Shown: in pieces, positions 52,151 through 62,424 of the stretch
How positions within the stretch are numbered: position 1 is the stretch's first letter
Layout of the letters: each line of letters starts with the position of its first letter
Origin: AP-15 sp963716115
GTDB lineage: Bacteria > Pseudomonadota > Alphaproteobacteria > ATCC43930 > CGMCC-115725
Direction: 5' to 3'
Assembly: GCA_963716115.1 (NCBI GenBank)
Contig: CAVQSZ010000019.1
Location: 1 to 64,000, forward strand
Length of the DNA: 64,000 nt
Program-made: the position numbers and the translations under genes
The notes under the pieces: model-generated
What the model was told of the DNA's origin: nothing
Databases searched by the model: none
What the model saw: the letters and a program-made list of their open reading frames with translations, nothing else

Positions 52151-53249
52151 CCGGCTATACGGTCGAATTCCGGGCTCGGGTTGGAGCGGGCGATAGGTGT
52201 CGACGCCGACGCTCCAGCCGGTGCGGCGCGTTCCGGGCCGGCGCTTCTTCTGGAACTCGGCGCGGGCGGCCTCGTCGGCGCCGTGCAGGATGCCTTGCGG
52301 GGTGTGCCGGAAGAGGCCGGGGCGGCGGCCCGAGGGGTCGTCGTCGGCATGGTTCAGCATGACCTCGTCCATGTCGATGTTGCGGTGGTAGGAGGGCAGC
52401 TCCTCGGCGTTCAAATCCGACACCGCGACCTGCGGCACAAAGCTCAGTATCGCCACGCCCGGCGCCTCGAACGTCGCCCAGGCGGACGGCGCGAGGTGGA
52501 TGCGGTCCGACATGATCGGCAATATGTGGCGGATGTTGAGCTTGAACGGGAAGAGGTCGCCCTTCCAGCCGACCACGTTCAGCGGGTCGTTCTTGTAGAA
52601 GATCGAGCTGTGGCCGCCCCCGTGGGGCTGACCATGCCGCAGCCGCACCTCGTATTCCGGCTCTTTGGGCCAGCCGTAATCGACGACATCGGGCACTTCG
52701 AGCATGGTCGGGTCGAACGGGGTGTGGCGGCCGACATTCTCGTGCTCGGCCATGCGGATCGGCCCCGGCGACTCCACGACGAGCAGAACGTGGTCGCGGT
52801 CGTCGGGCATCTGCCGGAACGTCGTTCCCTTCGGCAGGCAGACGTAGTCGCCCGGCTCGTAGGCGATCGGGCCGAACTCGGTGGCGAACATGCCGCTGCC
52901 GCGATGCACGAAATAGAGCAGGTCGCCCACCATGTCGCGGTAGCGGTAGGGCATCGCCCGGCGGCGCCGGCTGATCGCGACCGAAACGTCGTCGTTCGCC
53001 AGCATGACCTGCCAGTCGCCGCGCGGGTCGTTCGCATCGGAGGCGACGACATCGGCGCTGTCGACCGCGCGCGCCCGGTAGTCGCCCTCGACGCGCAGCG
53101 ACCTCGTTCGGCCCCTCGGTGCGGTAGAGCATCGCCACCGGACCCTGAAAGCCGTGCCGCGAAAGATGCTCCTCGCGCAGCTCGCCGAGCCCGACCCGCG
53201 CCTGGCGCGCAAAGCGGCCGCGCGTGAAATGAATCCATGAGCGCATCAT
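52148..53249 (-). CDS. Homogentisate 1,2-dioxygenase-like cupin protein, frame broken twice
   Basis: The start is the ATGATG at 53249 behind GGGAGG. 'LSRHGFQGPVAMLYRTEGPN' leads to a shift near 53105, after which 'GDLLYFVHRGSGMFATEFGP', 'GDYVCLPKGTTFRQMPDDRD' and 'LNVVGWKGDLFPFKLNIRHI' show the double cupin of HmgA. 'IHLAPSAWATFEAPG' precedes the C-terminal cupin. At about 52175 the frame runs on into the next gene. Removing one C from CAACCC gives instead the end 'PSPEFDRIAG' with a stop in an ATGA overlap at 52148-52151. About 366 residues, shorter than classical HmgA. Likely an iron-dependent ring-cleaving dioxygenase; substrate not certain. Confidence 0.8.
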
Positions 53250-53482
53250 TCGAGCATCCTCCCGTCGAATTCGCTGCTTGTCGCCGATCCTACCGCGTTT
53301 GCCGCCCAGCCCCCGCGGTTTTTCGATCGGTCCGCAGTGGCGAGGGACGGTGGATTTGGGGAAATCGGTTGCCGCGCGTTCATTGCTCGTAGATGCTGGA
53401 AAGGGCGGCGGGCGCGACATGAGCGCAAAAGAACCTGCGCTGCCTTCAGACGACGCCCGTTCGCGCTGAGTGGGAGGAAGAC

Positions 53483-53989
53483 ATGGCGATCCTGAAGAAG
53501 GGGCTCGCGGGCGAGCCGGTGAAGATCCTGCAGCGAAAGCTCGGGGTTCCGGACGACGGCGAGTTCGGGTCCGGCACCGAAGATGCGCTCAAGAGCTATC
53601 AGCAGGCGAACGGCCTGACGGCGGACGGCATCGCCGGCCCGGATACTTTCGCGGCGATGAGTCTTTACGAGCTGATCCAGCTGAAGACCGGAACTTCGGG
53701 CGAAACCGTCAAAAAGCTGCAGCAGGCGCTCGGCCTTCCCGCCGACGGCCAGTTCGGCGCCGGCACCGAAGCGGCCGTCAAAGAGCTTCAGGCCAAGAAC
53801 AACCTCGCCGCCGACGGCATCGCCGGCCCGGAGACCTTGGCGAAGACGACATTGTTCAAAGAAATCACCCCGCAGGCGGTCCAGCAATCCATGGTCGCGG
53901 CCGATGCCGGCGCTCCCGCGGCGGCCGCCGCTGCCGGGTCCGGCGGACGGCGCAGCATCTGGGACACGATCAAGGGCATCCTCGGCTGA
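53483..53989 (+). CDS. Protein with two peptidoglycan-binding (PG_binding_1) domains
   Basis: This 168-residue protein has two tandem PG_binding_1 repeats: 'LQRKLGVPDDGEFGSGTEDA' with 'QANGLTADGIAGPDTFAAM', then 'LQQALGLPADGQFGAGTEAA' with 'KNNLAADGIAGPETLAKTTL'. An Ala-rich linker and a short amphipathic end 'RRSIWDTIKGILG' follow. There is no signal peptide and no catalytic domain, which is unusual for wall-binding modules, so it may be a cytosolic or non-classically exported protein. TGGGAGGAAG lies before the ATG. The DNA glycosylase gene follows within 30 bases. Confidence 0.87.
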   Translation: MAILKKGLAGEPVKILQRKLGVPDDGEFGSGTEDALKSYQQANGLTADGIAGPDTFAAMSLYELIQLKTGTSGETVKKLQQALGLPADGQFGAGTEAAVKELQAKNNLAADGIAGPETLAKTTLFKEITPQAVQQSMVAADAGAPAAAAAAGSGGRRSIWDTIKGILG

Positions 53990-54018
53990 AAATATCGGCA
54001 GCCTCGACCGGTGAGGCG

Positions 54019-54696
54019 GTGGCGCCAGCGCCTTCTTTCGGCCCGATCCTGGAGGCGGCGCGCGCCCGCCACGGCGCGGCGGCGGTGGAGGCGCTGCTGC
54101 CGCAGCCGCGCTCGCCGGCCGAGCTCGAGGCGCTGGGCGACGACCGCTGTCTGTCGCAGATGTCGCTGCGGATCTTCCGCGCCGGGCTCAAGCACAGCCT
54201 GGTCGACGCCAAATGGCCGGCCTTCGAGGAGGTCTTTGCCGGCTTCGAGCCGCGCCGGGTGCGGGCGATGTCGGACGAGGCGCTCGAAGGGCTGCTCGCC
54301 GACAAGCGGCTGATCCGGCATTGGGGCAAGCTCAAATCGGTGCGCGACAACGCCGCCGCGATGCTCGCGGTGGCCGAGGAGCACGGCAGCTTCGGCGCCT
54401 GGATCGCGCGTTGGCCGGGGACCGACATCGTCGGGCTGTGGGAGGAATTGGCAAAGCGTTTCAGCCAGATGGGCGGCAACTCCGGCCCGACTTTTCTGCG
54501 CATGGTCGGCAAGGACACCTTTGTCCCGACGGTGTCGGTCGTCGCCGCGCTGAAGCGCTGGGGCGTCGTGGACGCGCCGCCGAAGAACCGCCGGGACCGC
54601 GCCGCCGTGCAGGCGTGCTTCAACGCCTGGGCGGCGCAGACCGGCCGGCCGCTCTGCCAGCTGAGCCTGATCCTCGCCCACTCGGTCGAGGAATAG
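54019..54696 (+). CDS. DNA-3-methyladenine glycosylase I (Tag-like)
   Basis: About 225 residues from the GTG at 54019; the frame is open further upstream, so the start is uncertain. The Tag-type helix-hairpin-helix fold is seen in 'DDRCLSQMSLRIFRAGLKHS', 'WPAFEEVFAGFEPRRVRAM', 'LADKRLIRHWGKLKSVRDNA' and 'MGGNSGPTFLRMVGKDTFVP'. Such enzymes remove alkylated adenine from DNA in base-excision repair. Several of the Cys/His zinc-site residues of E. coli Tag are not obvious, so this is a divergent member. The stop is followed at once by a MITE-like element. Confidence 0.8.
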   Translation: MAPAPSFGPILEAARARHGAAAVEALLPQPRSPAELEALGDDRCLSQMSLRIFRAGLKHSLVDAKWPAFEEVFAGFEPRRVRAMSDEALEGLLADKRLIRHWGKLKSVRDNAAAMLAVAEEHGSFGAWIARWPGTDIVGLWEELAKRFSQMGGNSGPTFLRMVGKDTFVPTVSVVAALKRWGVVDAPPKNRRDRAAVQACFNAWAAQTGRPLCQLSLILAHSVEE

Positions 54697-54892
54697 AGCA
54701 AATCTCGATCGAGTAGGTTCGCGACTTTGACAAGATTGCTTCCCCGCGGGTCAAGGCCCGCGGGTCGCAATGACAACGGTCATCCTCGTCATTGCGAGGA
54801 GCCCACGGGTCCGCGCTTTGCGCGGCCCGAGGACAGGCTCCGCGACGAAGCAATCTCGATCCGGCGATGCAACCCAAAAGAAATCCGCGCTA
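54697..54892. mobile_element. MITE/REP-like element, family A copy 2
   Basis: The inner arms 'AAGATTGCTTCCCCGCGGG' and 'GACGAAGCAATCTCGATCC' are inverted. 'GCAATGACAACGGTCATCC' and 'TCGTCATTGCGAGGAGCCCA' match the first copy at 2218-2395, as do the outer flanks. It fills the gap between the converging glycosylase and VOC genes. Confidence 0.75.
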
Positions 54893-54902
54893 GCGCTGGC
54901 TG

Positions 54903-55280
54903 TCAGTAGTTCGAAATCTCGACCAGATTCTGGTCGGGGTCGCGGATGTAGACCGACTGGATCGTGCCGACCGCGCCGGCGCGCGGCCCCGGCCCGGCGA
55001 CGATCGGCGCCCCGCATTCTTGGAGATGCGCCGTCACTTCGGCGAGCGGCGTCGCGGTGATGAAGCACAGATCGCCCGAGCCCGGCGTCGGCTTGTCGGC
55101 GACAAGCCCGGGGATTTCGTCGACCGGGTGCAGGTTGATCTTCTGCCGGCCGAAGCGCAGCGCCGTGCGCCCCTCGCCGAAATGCACGACCTCCATGCCC
55201 AAGACGCGCGTGTAGAACTCGCAGGTGCGGGCGATGTCGGCGACGGTCAGCACCAGATGATCGAGGCGTTCAATCTTCAT
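54903..55280 (-). CDS. VOC family protein (glyoxalase-like, single module)
   Basis: This intact 125-residue protein starts 'MKIERLDHLVLTVADIARTC' and has 'FYTRVLGMEVVHFGEGRTAL', 'RQKINLHPVDEIPGLVADKP' and the end 'SVYIRDPDQNLVEISNY'. His8, His51 or nearby, and the final Glu are the usual metal-binding positions of the VOC fold. The pattern resembles the 'VOC family virulence protein' group. The substrate is unknown; fosfomycin, glyoxal and ring-cleavage activities all occur in the superfamily. It diverges from the SDR gene. Confidence 0.87.
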   Translation of the reverse strand: MKIERLDHLVLTVADIARTCEFYTRVLGMEVVHFGEGRTALRFGRQKINLHPVDEIPGLVADKPTPGSGDLCFITATPLAEVTAHLQECGAPIVAGPGPRAGAVGTIQSVYIRDPDQNLVEISNY

Positions 55281-55346
55281 GCTGTCACTCCTCCTCGCGG
55301 CTGCTGCGATGTGGCATCCTAGCGCAAATCGCGGAGGACCGGCAGG

Positions 55347-56142
55347 ATGAACCGTCTCGACGGCAAGGTGGCGCTGATTTCGGGTGCGGCGCGCGGCATC
55401 GGCGCCGCGACCGCGCGGCTGATGGCCGAGGCCGGCGCGCAGGTGGCGATCGGCGATCTGCTCGACGAGCGCGGGCGGGAGACCGCTTCCGCAGATCGGC
55501 GGCGGCGCGCTCTACCAGCATCTCGACGTGACCCGCGAGGAGGATTGGGCGGCGGCCGTCGCGGCGACGGTCGCGCGCTTCGGCGGGCTCGACATCCTGG
55601 TCAACAATGCCGGGCTCTTTCTCGGCAAGGGCATCGAGGAGGCGAGCCTCGAGGAATGGCATCGGCTCTGCGCGGTCAACCTGACCGGCGTCTTTCTCGG
55701 CACCAGGCTGGCGCTCCCGGCCCTGCGCGAGCGGGCGCGGCAGAGCCCGCAAGGCAGCGCCATCGTCAACCTCGCCTCGGTCGCCGGCCTCGTCGGCTCG
55801 CAGCTCGACCCGCTCTATTCGATGACCAAGGGCGGGGTGACGCTCTTCACCAAATCGGCGGCGCTCGAATTCGCCCGCAAGGGGTATCGGGTGCGGGTCA
55901 ACTCGATCCATCCCGGCGTGATAGAGACCGATATGGGCGACCAGACTTTTGTCAGCCGCGCCCGCAACCAGGGCTCGAACGACGTGGCGGCGGCGCGGGC
56001 GACGGCAGCGGCGAACCATCCGATCGGCCGGCTCGGCACGACGGAGGACATCGCCAACGGGATCGTCTTTCTCGCCTCCGACGATGCCGGCTTCATGACC
56101 GGGGCCGGGCTCGTCGTCGACGGCGGGCTGACCGCGCAGTAG
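55347..56142 (+). CDS. SDR family oxidoreductase, frameshifted
   Basis: The NAD(P) loop 'KVALISGAARGIGAATARLM' opens the protein. After a shift near 55495 the frame continues with 'FGGLDILVNNAGLFLGKGIE', 'SAIVNLASVAGLVGSQLDPL' and 'YSMTKGGVTLFTKSAALEFA', giving the Asn-Ser-Tyr-Lys catalytic set. It ends 'GFMTGAGLVVDGGLTAQ'. Restored length is about 265 residues. It is a classical short-chain dehydrogenase, probably oxidising or reducing an alcohol/ketone; specificity is unknown. It converges with the DUF1223 gene two bases beyond its stop. Confidence 0.87.
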
Positions 56143-56144
56143 GG

Positions 56145-56846
56145 TCAGCGCGGCGCCGCGTCGGCGACGGCGGCGCCGACGATGTGGCCGTCCGCCGCCT
56201 GCACCAGCACGGCGATCCGGTCGGATTGCCGGCGGAGCGGCGCCTCGATCTCGACGGGCTTGCCGTCGAAACGCCCGACCTCGTCGATCGAGCGCACGAC
56301 ATCGACGTGGGAGAGGGTGCGCCCGCTGTTCTCGCCGCCCTTGACCGCGCTCGCCTGGCGGCGGTCGAAGCCGACCAGCAGCACCGAGCCCGCGGCGGGG
56401 CCGGCGCCCAGCGTGATCCGCGCCCGGCCGTGGTCGAGAACGAGCGCCACCGGCGCGTCGCCGCCTTTGCGCCGGGCGGCGGCGAGCGCGCCCTCGACCG
56501 CGGCGCGGTCCGACCCGATCGCCTCGCGGCGGCCGTCGACGACGATCTGCGGCGTGTAGACGGCGCCGAGGTGAAGCAGGTCGGCGTAGCGCTCCTGACG
56601 CTCGGTCGCCTGATGGCTGGAGAACGGGTCCTTCCACCCGAGCCGGTCCCAGTAATCGACATGAAACGACAGCGCCAGCACATCGGGCCGGCGCGCCAGC
56701 TCGGCCAATAGCGCATCGGCCGGCGGGCAGGACGAGCAGCCCTCCGAGGTAAACAGCTCGACCACCACCGGGCGCTCGTCCGCCTGCGCCTGCGTCGCGC
56801 CGAGCCACGCGAGGATCAAAACCACGATCGCGATTGCTTTATTCAT
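56145..56846 (-). CDS. DUF1223 thioredoxin-like exported protein
   Basis: The ATG at 56846 has GGAGGATGA upstream and begins a signal peptide ('MNKAIAIVVLILAWLGATQA'); the mature protein starts near 'ADERPVVV'. The thioredoxin-like domain is 'VVVELFTSEGCSSCPPADAL' with a CxxC pair, then 'LSFHVDYWDRLGWKDPFSSH' and 'VYTPQIVVDGRREAIGSDR'. At 233 residues it is the usual DUF1223 length. A periplasmic thiol-disulfide role is likely, but the partners are unknown. An upstream in-frame extension is less likely because the signal peptide would become internal. Confidence 0.9.
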   Translation of the reverse strand: MNKAIAIVVLILAWLGATQAQADERPVVVELFTSEGCSSCPPADALLAELARRPDVLALSFHVDYWDRLGWKDPFSSHQATERQERYADLLHLGAVYTPQIVVDGRREAIGSDRAAVEGALAAARRKGGDAPVALVLDHGRARITLGAGPAAGSVLLVGFDRRQASAVKGGENSGRTLSHVDVVRSIDEVGRFDGKPVEIEAPLRRQSDRIAVLVQAADGHIVGAAVADAAPR

Positions 56847-57062
56847 CCTCCAGCCTACCGCGGCAGCGAGGCGGCGGGGATCAACACAGCGTGAGCGCCC
56901 GAACCCGGAATCTCGTCTCACACGGTGCGGGGCGCCCCCCCTCATAAGGTGACATCGCGCACCGGGGAAAGAACGCTCTCGCGCTCGAATTCGAGATCAC
57001 TTAACGGCGATTGCGACAATTATGCTCGGATGCTCGATCAAGCCGCCGGCGCCAAGCCGACG

Positions 57063-59768
<2,706 letters not shown>

Positions 59769-59819
59769 CGCCTGAGCCCTCCCTCGAACGGCAGGCTAGA
59801 GCAATTTCCGATCGGGTGG

Positions 59820-59925
59820 CACCCCCCTCACCCAGCTCCGGGTAAGCCTCGGCTTCGCCTCGCCAACCCTTCTCAACCCTCTCCCCCCTCGAGGGGGGAG
59901 AGGGCAGGGTGAGGGGGGCTGCTCG
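59820..59925. repeat. 'CCCTCACCC...GGGTGAGGG' dispersed palindromic repeat
   Basis: The outer arms CACCCCCCTCACCC and GGGTGAGGGGGG face each other around an inner perfect hairpin CCCTCTCCCCCC-TCGA-GGGGGGAGAGGG (about 59879-59906). It is related to the 44-bp repeats around the DUF559 gene. It separates the glycosidase gene from the selenoprotein gene. Confidence 0.7.
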
Positions 59926-59984
59926 TACCGATGCCATCCGGTCGAATACCGCACCATTACGCCCGACGCTCGACGGCCAGCAGC

Positions 59985-61166
59985 TCAGCCCGACATCATC
60001 AGCACCCGTGCGGCGGGGACCAGGAAATTGCCCGCGATCAATTTGAGCCGCTCGTCCGCGGCGTCGAAATTGGCCCGGCGCAGGGCGACGATCGCCTTGC
60101 CGGCGGCGGTCTGGTTCCAGAACCAGTCGCCGAGCTGGCGGCTCGACGGCCTCGCCCGGCCGGCGATCGCGGCTTCGAGGCAATAGGCCTTCAGGTCGTC
60201 GACCGCAAAGCGCAGGGTCAGCGGGGCCGACATCTCGGCGTTCGGGCTCGCCGGCGCCTCGCCGCGCAGCCAGGCTGCGACATAGCGCCCGACATCGGCG
60301 ATCGGCATGCCACTGAGCCCGAATGTGGTGCGCGCGCGCTCGGCGACCGACCGCTCGTAGGCCGCCGCCAGCTGCGCGATCTCGTCCTCCAGCCCCGCCG
60401 CCTCGCCGATTGGCGGACGCCACCGGGGGTCGGGCCGTTCCCGCGGGTCGTCCTCGGGGAAATCGGCGAGCACGACCGGGCCCGTCTTCAACTCCAACAG
60501 CCGCAGCGCGGCCAGGATCACCTTCTTCTGAAACGGCGGGTCGCCGGGCGGGCCAAACGGCCGGCCGAGCTCGAACGGGACCCACAACGCGCGCGGCGGC
60601 CGGGTGTTCTCGGCCTGCGGCCGGATCAGGCCGATCGCGACCGTGGCGACGCCTTCTTCCTCGAGATAATGCCCCAGCGCGCTCACGGCGCGCGTGCAGA
60701 GCGGTCAAACCGGCGAGAGCAGGACGGCGTCGACATTGTCGCGTTTCAGACGAAGGGCGACCTCGCGGGCGTAGCCTTCCATCTGCACCGGGTCGGTGGC
60801 CCCCATAAACGAGTAATGGGTCGCCGCGACCGAGCCGATCGCGCCCTCTTGCGCCAGCTCGTTGAGCCGGTCGAGCGGGAAGACGACGTTCCAATCCTCC
60901 TGAAAGCCGGTGCGGTCGTAATTGATCGAGATGTGGCTCATCAAGAGCCGGTCGGGCCGGGTCTGCGACGGGATCGCGCGAAAATCGGCGTCGCGCCCGC
61001 GAAACGGCGTCTCGCCGCGGACGACGAGCCCCGCCGACGACACGATCGCGACCCGCCGTTCCGACAATGGCGGTCCATTAACCCACGGCGTCGTCGCGAA
61101 TTGCGGGCATTCGAGCTCGGCCAGGCGCTTTGCCATAGCCGGCGGCAGGTCGGTCAGCCTTGTCAC
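59985..61166 (-). CDS. GrdB-family (glycine/sarcosine/betaine reductase selenoprotein B-like) selenoprotein with in-frame TGA (Sec154)
   Basis: Two reading frames in the same phase are separated only by TGA at 60705-60707. Reading it as selenocysteine gives 393 residues from the GTG at 61166 (RBS AAAGGAG). The first half has 'ERRVAIVSSAGLVVRGETPF', 'LLMSHISINYDRTGFQEDWN' and 'IGSVAATHYSFMGATDPVQM'. The junction reads 'DAVLLSPV-U-PLCTRAVSAL', a U-x-x-C redox motif where relatives have Cys or Sec. The rest continues 'GVATVAIGLIRPQAENTRPP' and 'ALWVPFELGRPFGPPGDPPF'. A SECIS-like hairpin lies at 60677-60693. Proteobacterial members are soluble reductase-like proteins of unknown substrate. The TetR gene is 20 bases upstream, probably co-transcribed. 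Confidence 0.82.
60677..60693 (-). promoter_or_regulatory. Candidate bacterial SECIS hairpin
   Basis: On the coding strand a perfect 6-bp stem GCGCGC/GCGCGC with loop CGTGA begins 12 bases after the TGA; the loop starts 18 bases after it. A G within the first two loop bases and a 16-37 base spacing to the loop are the usual bSECIS requirements, and both are met. Confidence 0.65.
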
Positions 61167-61186
61167 ATGCGGCTCCTTTTTTGTGT

Positions 61187-61774
61187 TCAAGGATAATCGA
61201 GGAGGGCGAGGGCAGGGCGCACCGCCCCTTCGAGGAGATCGCGGCGCGGGCTCGAGCGGGCCAGCACCCGCACCCCCAAAGTCACCGCCAGCAGCGCGCG
61301 GGCGAGGTCCGCCGGGTCGCGGTCGGGAGGCGCCTCGCCCGAGGCCTGCGCGCTCGTGACGGCGCGGCGGAAGAACGCCTCGATCTCGCCGAGCCGCGCG
61401 GCGATCTCCGTCGCCATCTCTGCATCGTGCGGGGCGATCTCCAGCGCCGAATTGACCAGCAGGCAGCCGCGGCGGTCGCGGTCGTCGAGCGAGCGCTCGA
61501 CAATCTCGCCGAGAAAGGCGCGGATCGCCGCCTTGGGCGGCAAGCTCAATTCGAGCCGCGCGATGCGCTCGCGGGTCGAGCGCTCGCAGTAGCGTTCGAG
61601 GGCGCGGCGAAACAGCGCGCGCTTGTCGCCGAAGGCGTTGTAGAGGCTCGTGCCGGCGATCCCCATTCGCGCCGCCAGCTCGCGCACCGAGGTCGCCTCG
61701 AAGCCGTCGGCCCAGAAGCAGTCGGTCGCGGCGTCGAGCGCCCTTTCTTCGTCGAACTCCCTCGGCCTCGCCAT
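61187..61774 (-). CDS. TetR/AcrR family transcriptional regulator
   Basis: This intact 195-residue protein has the N-terminal helix-turn-helix 'ALDAATDCFWADGFEATSVR' and 'ELAARMGIAGTSLYNAFGDK', followed by 'RALFRRALERYCERSTRERI'. The C-terminal domain ('DRDRRGCLLVNSALEIAPHD', 'LARALLAVTLGVRVLARSSP') matches the TetR_C group seen in NemR/AcuR-like sensors of reactive compounds. It lies 20 bases upstream of the selenoprotein gene on the same strand, so it is the likely regulator of that gene and of itself. Confidence 0.9.
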   Translation of the reverse strand: MARPREFDEERALDAATDCFWADGFEATSVRELAARMGIAGTSLYNAFGDKRALFRRALERYCERSTRERIARLELSLPPKAAIRAFLGEIVERSLDDRDRRGCLLVNSALEIAPHDAEMATEIAARLGEIEAFFRRAVTSAQASGEAPPDRDPADLARALLAVTLGVRVLARSSPRRDLLEGAVRPALALLDYP

Positions 61775-61852
61775 CCGATCCCGGCCCCGGTCTGCCCTCG
61801 GGGTCGGGTTATGCCTCGGATTTGGAGCGATCGCTACAAAATAGGATCTCGC

Positions 61853-62185
61853 TCAATCGAACAGCGTCGCGAGCTTCGCCAACACCTCGTCGATAACCGT
61901 TGTCGGCACGGCTTCGAGCTTTCGCGCCCCGCGCGCGGCAAGGTCGAGCGCACGCGGCTGATCGCAGCGGACAACGCCCGTCGTTCGCGTGCCCGCACCG
62001 GCGAGCGGCACGGCGAAACCGGCGGTGCGGGCGAAGCTGCCGCCGCTGGTGATCGGCAGCACGATCGGCACTCTCGTCAGCCGGTTGAAAGCATTCGGCG
62101 ATACGACCAGCACGGGGCGGCGTCCCCGTTGCTCATGACCCTCGGTCGGATCGAGCGAGACGAGGTAGATGTCTCCGCGCTCCAT
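61853..62185 (-). CDS. mazF: MazF/PemK family toxin (endoribonuclease)
   Basis: This intact 110-residue toxin has the PemK/MazF fold: 'MERGDIYLVSLDPTEGHEQR' and 'GRRPVLVVSPNAFNRLTRVP' followed by 'IVLPITSGGSFARTAGFAV', 'GVVRCDQPRALDLAARGARK' and 'IDEVLAKLATLF'. The conserved Arg in 'EQRGRRP' and Thr/Ser in 'PITSGG' form the RNA-cleaving site. Its ATG shares one base with the TAA of the antitoxin remnant, the normal coupled layout. The antitoxin gene next to it looks rearranged, so how the toxin is neutralised is open. Confidence 0.9.
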   Translation of the reverse strand: MERGDIYLVSLDPTEGHEQRGRRPVLVVSPNAFNRLTRVPIVLPITSGGSFARTAGFAVPLAGAGTRTTGVVRCDQPRALDLAARGARKLEAVPTTVIDEVLAKLATLFD

Positions 62186-62416
62186 TACAGGAGTTCACGG
62201 CCGACCGGCCCGGCGTCGAGCCACTCGCGATCCTCCGCGGTCGGCTCGGCCGAAGGCGTCGCATTGGGCCAGCAGCTCGTCGAGCGTGTAGCGAGGGCGC
62301 GGCTGCGGCTCCACGGTCGGGGGCTCGGTCATGCTGGCCGTTCCGCCGACGGTTCTCGACATGCTGGGCCTGCGGGCAGGCGCGACGGTCGGCTTGGTTG
62401 TAGGGTCAGGGTGGGG
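62185..62416 (-). pseudogene. mazE: mazE antitoxin gene with inverted N-terminal half and a frameshift
   Basis: On the minus strand the C-terminal half reads 'VEPQPRPRYTLDELLAQCDA' and, after a one-base shift near 62255, 'AEPTAEDREWLDAGPVGREL' with a TAA overlapping mazF. The DNA-binding half, 'VGGSVMLAVPPTVLDMLGLR' and 'AGATVGLVV', is present at about 62315-62401 but on the plus strand. Beyond it the minus strand resumes with 'TLTL', the residues expected just before 'RKVGGSV'. So about 87 bp appear inverted inside the gene. As written, no functional AbrB-like antitoxin is made. Confidence 0.7.
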
Positions 62417-62424
62417 GCCTGCCG

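Noticed and set aside
50540..53212. A natural 890-residue dioxygenase-glycosyltransferase fusion enzyme
   Set aside because: A single-base correction restores a normal HmgA-like end and an ATGA overlap, and neighbouring genes carry similar indels.
60705..60707. TGA in the GrdB-like gene as an ordinary nonsense mutation
   Set aside because: The frame continues without shift, the family uses Cys or Sec at this position, U-x-x-C is formed, and a SECIS-like hairpin follows; a read error cannot be fully excluded.
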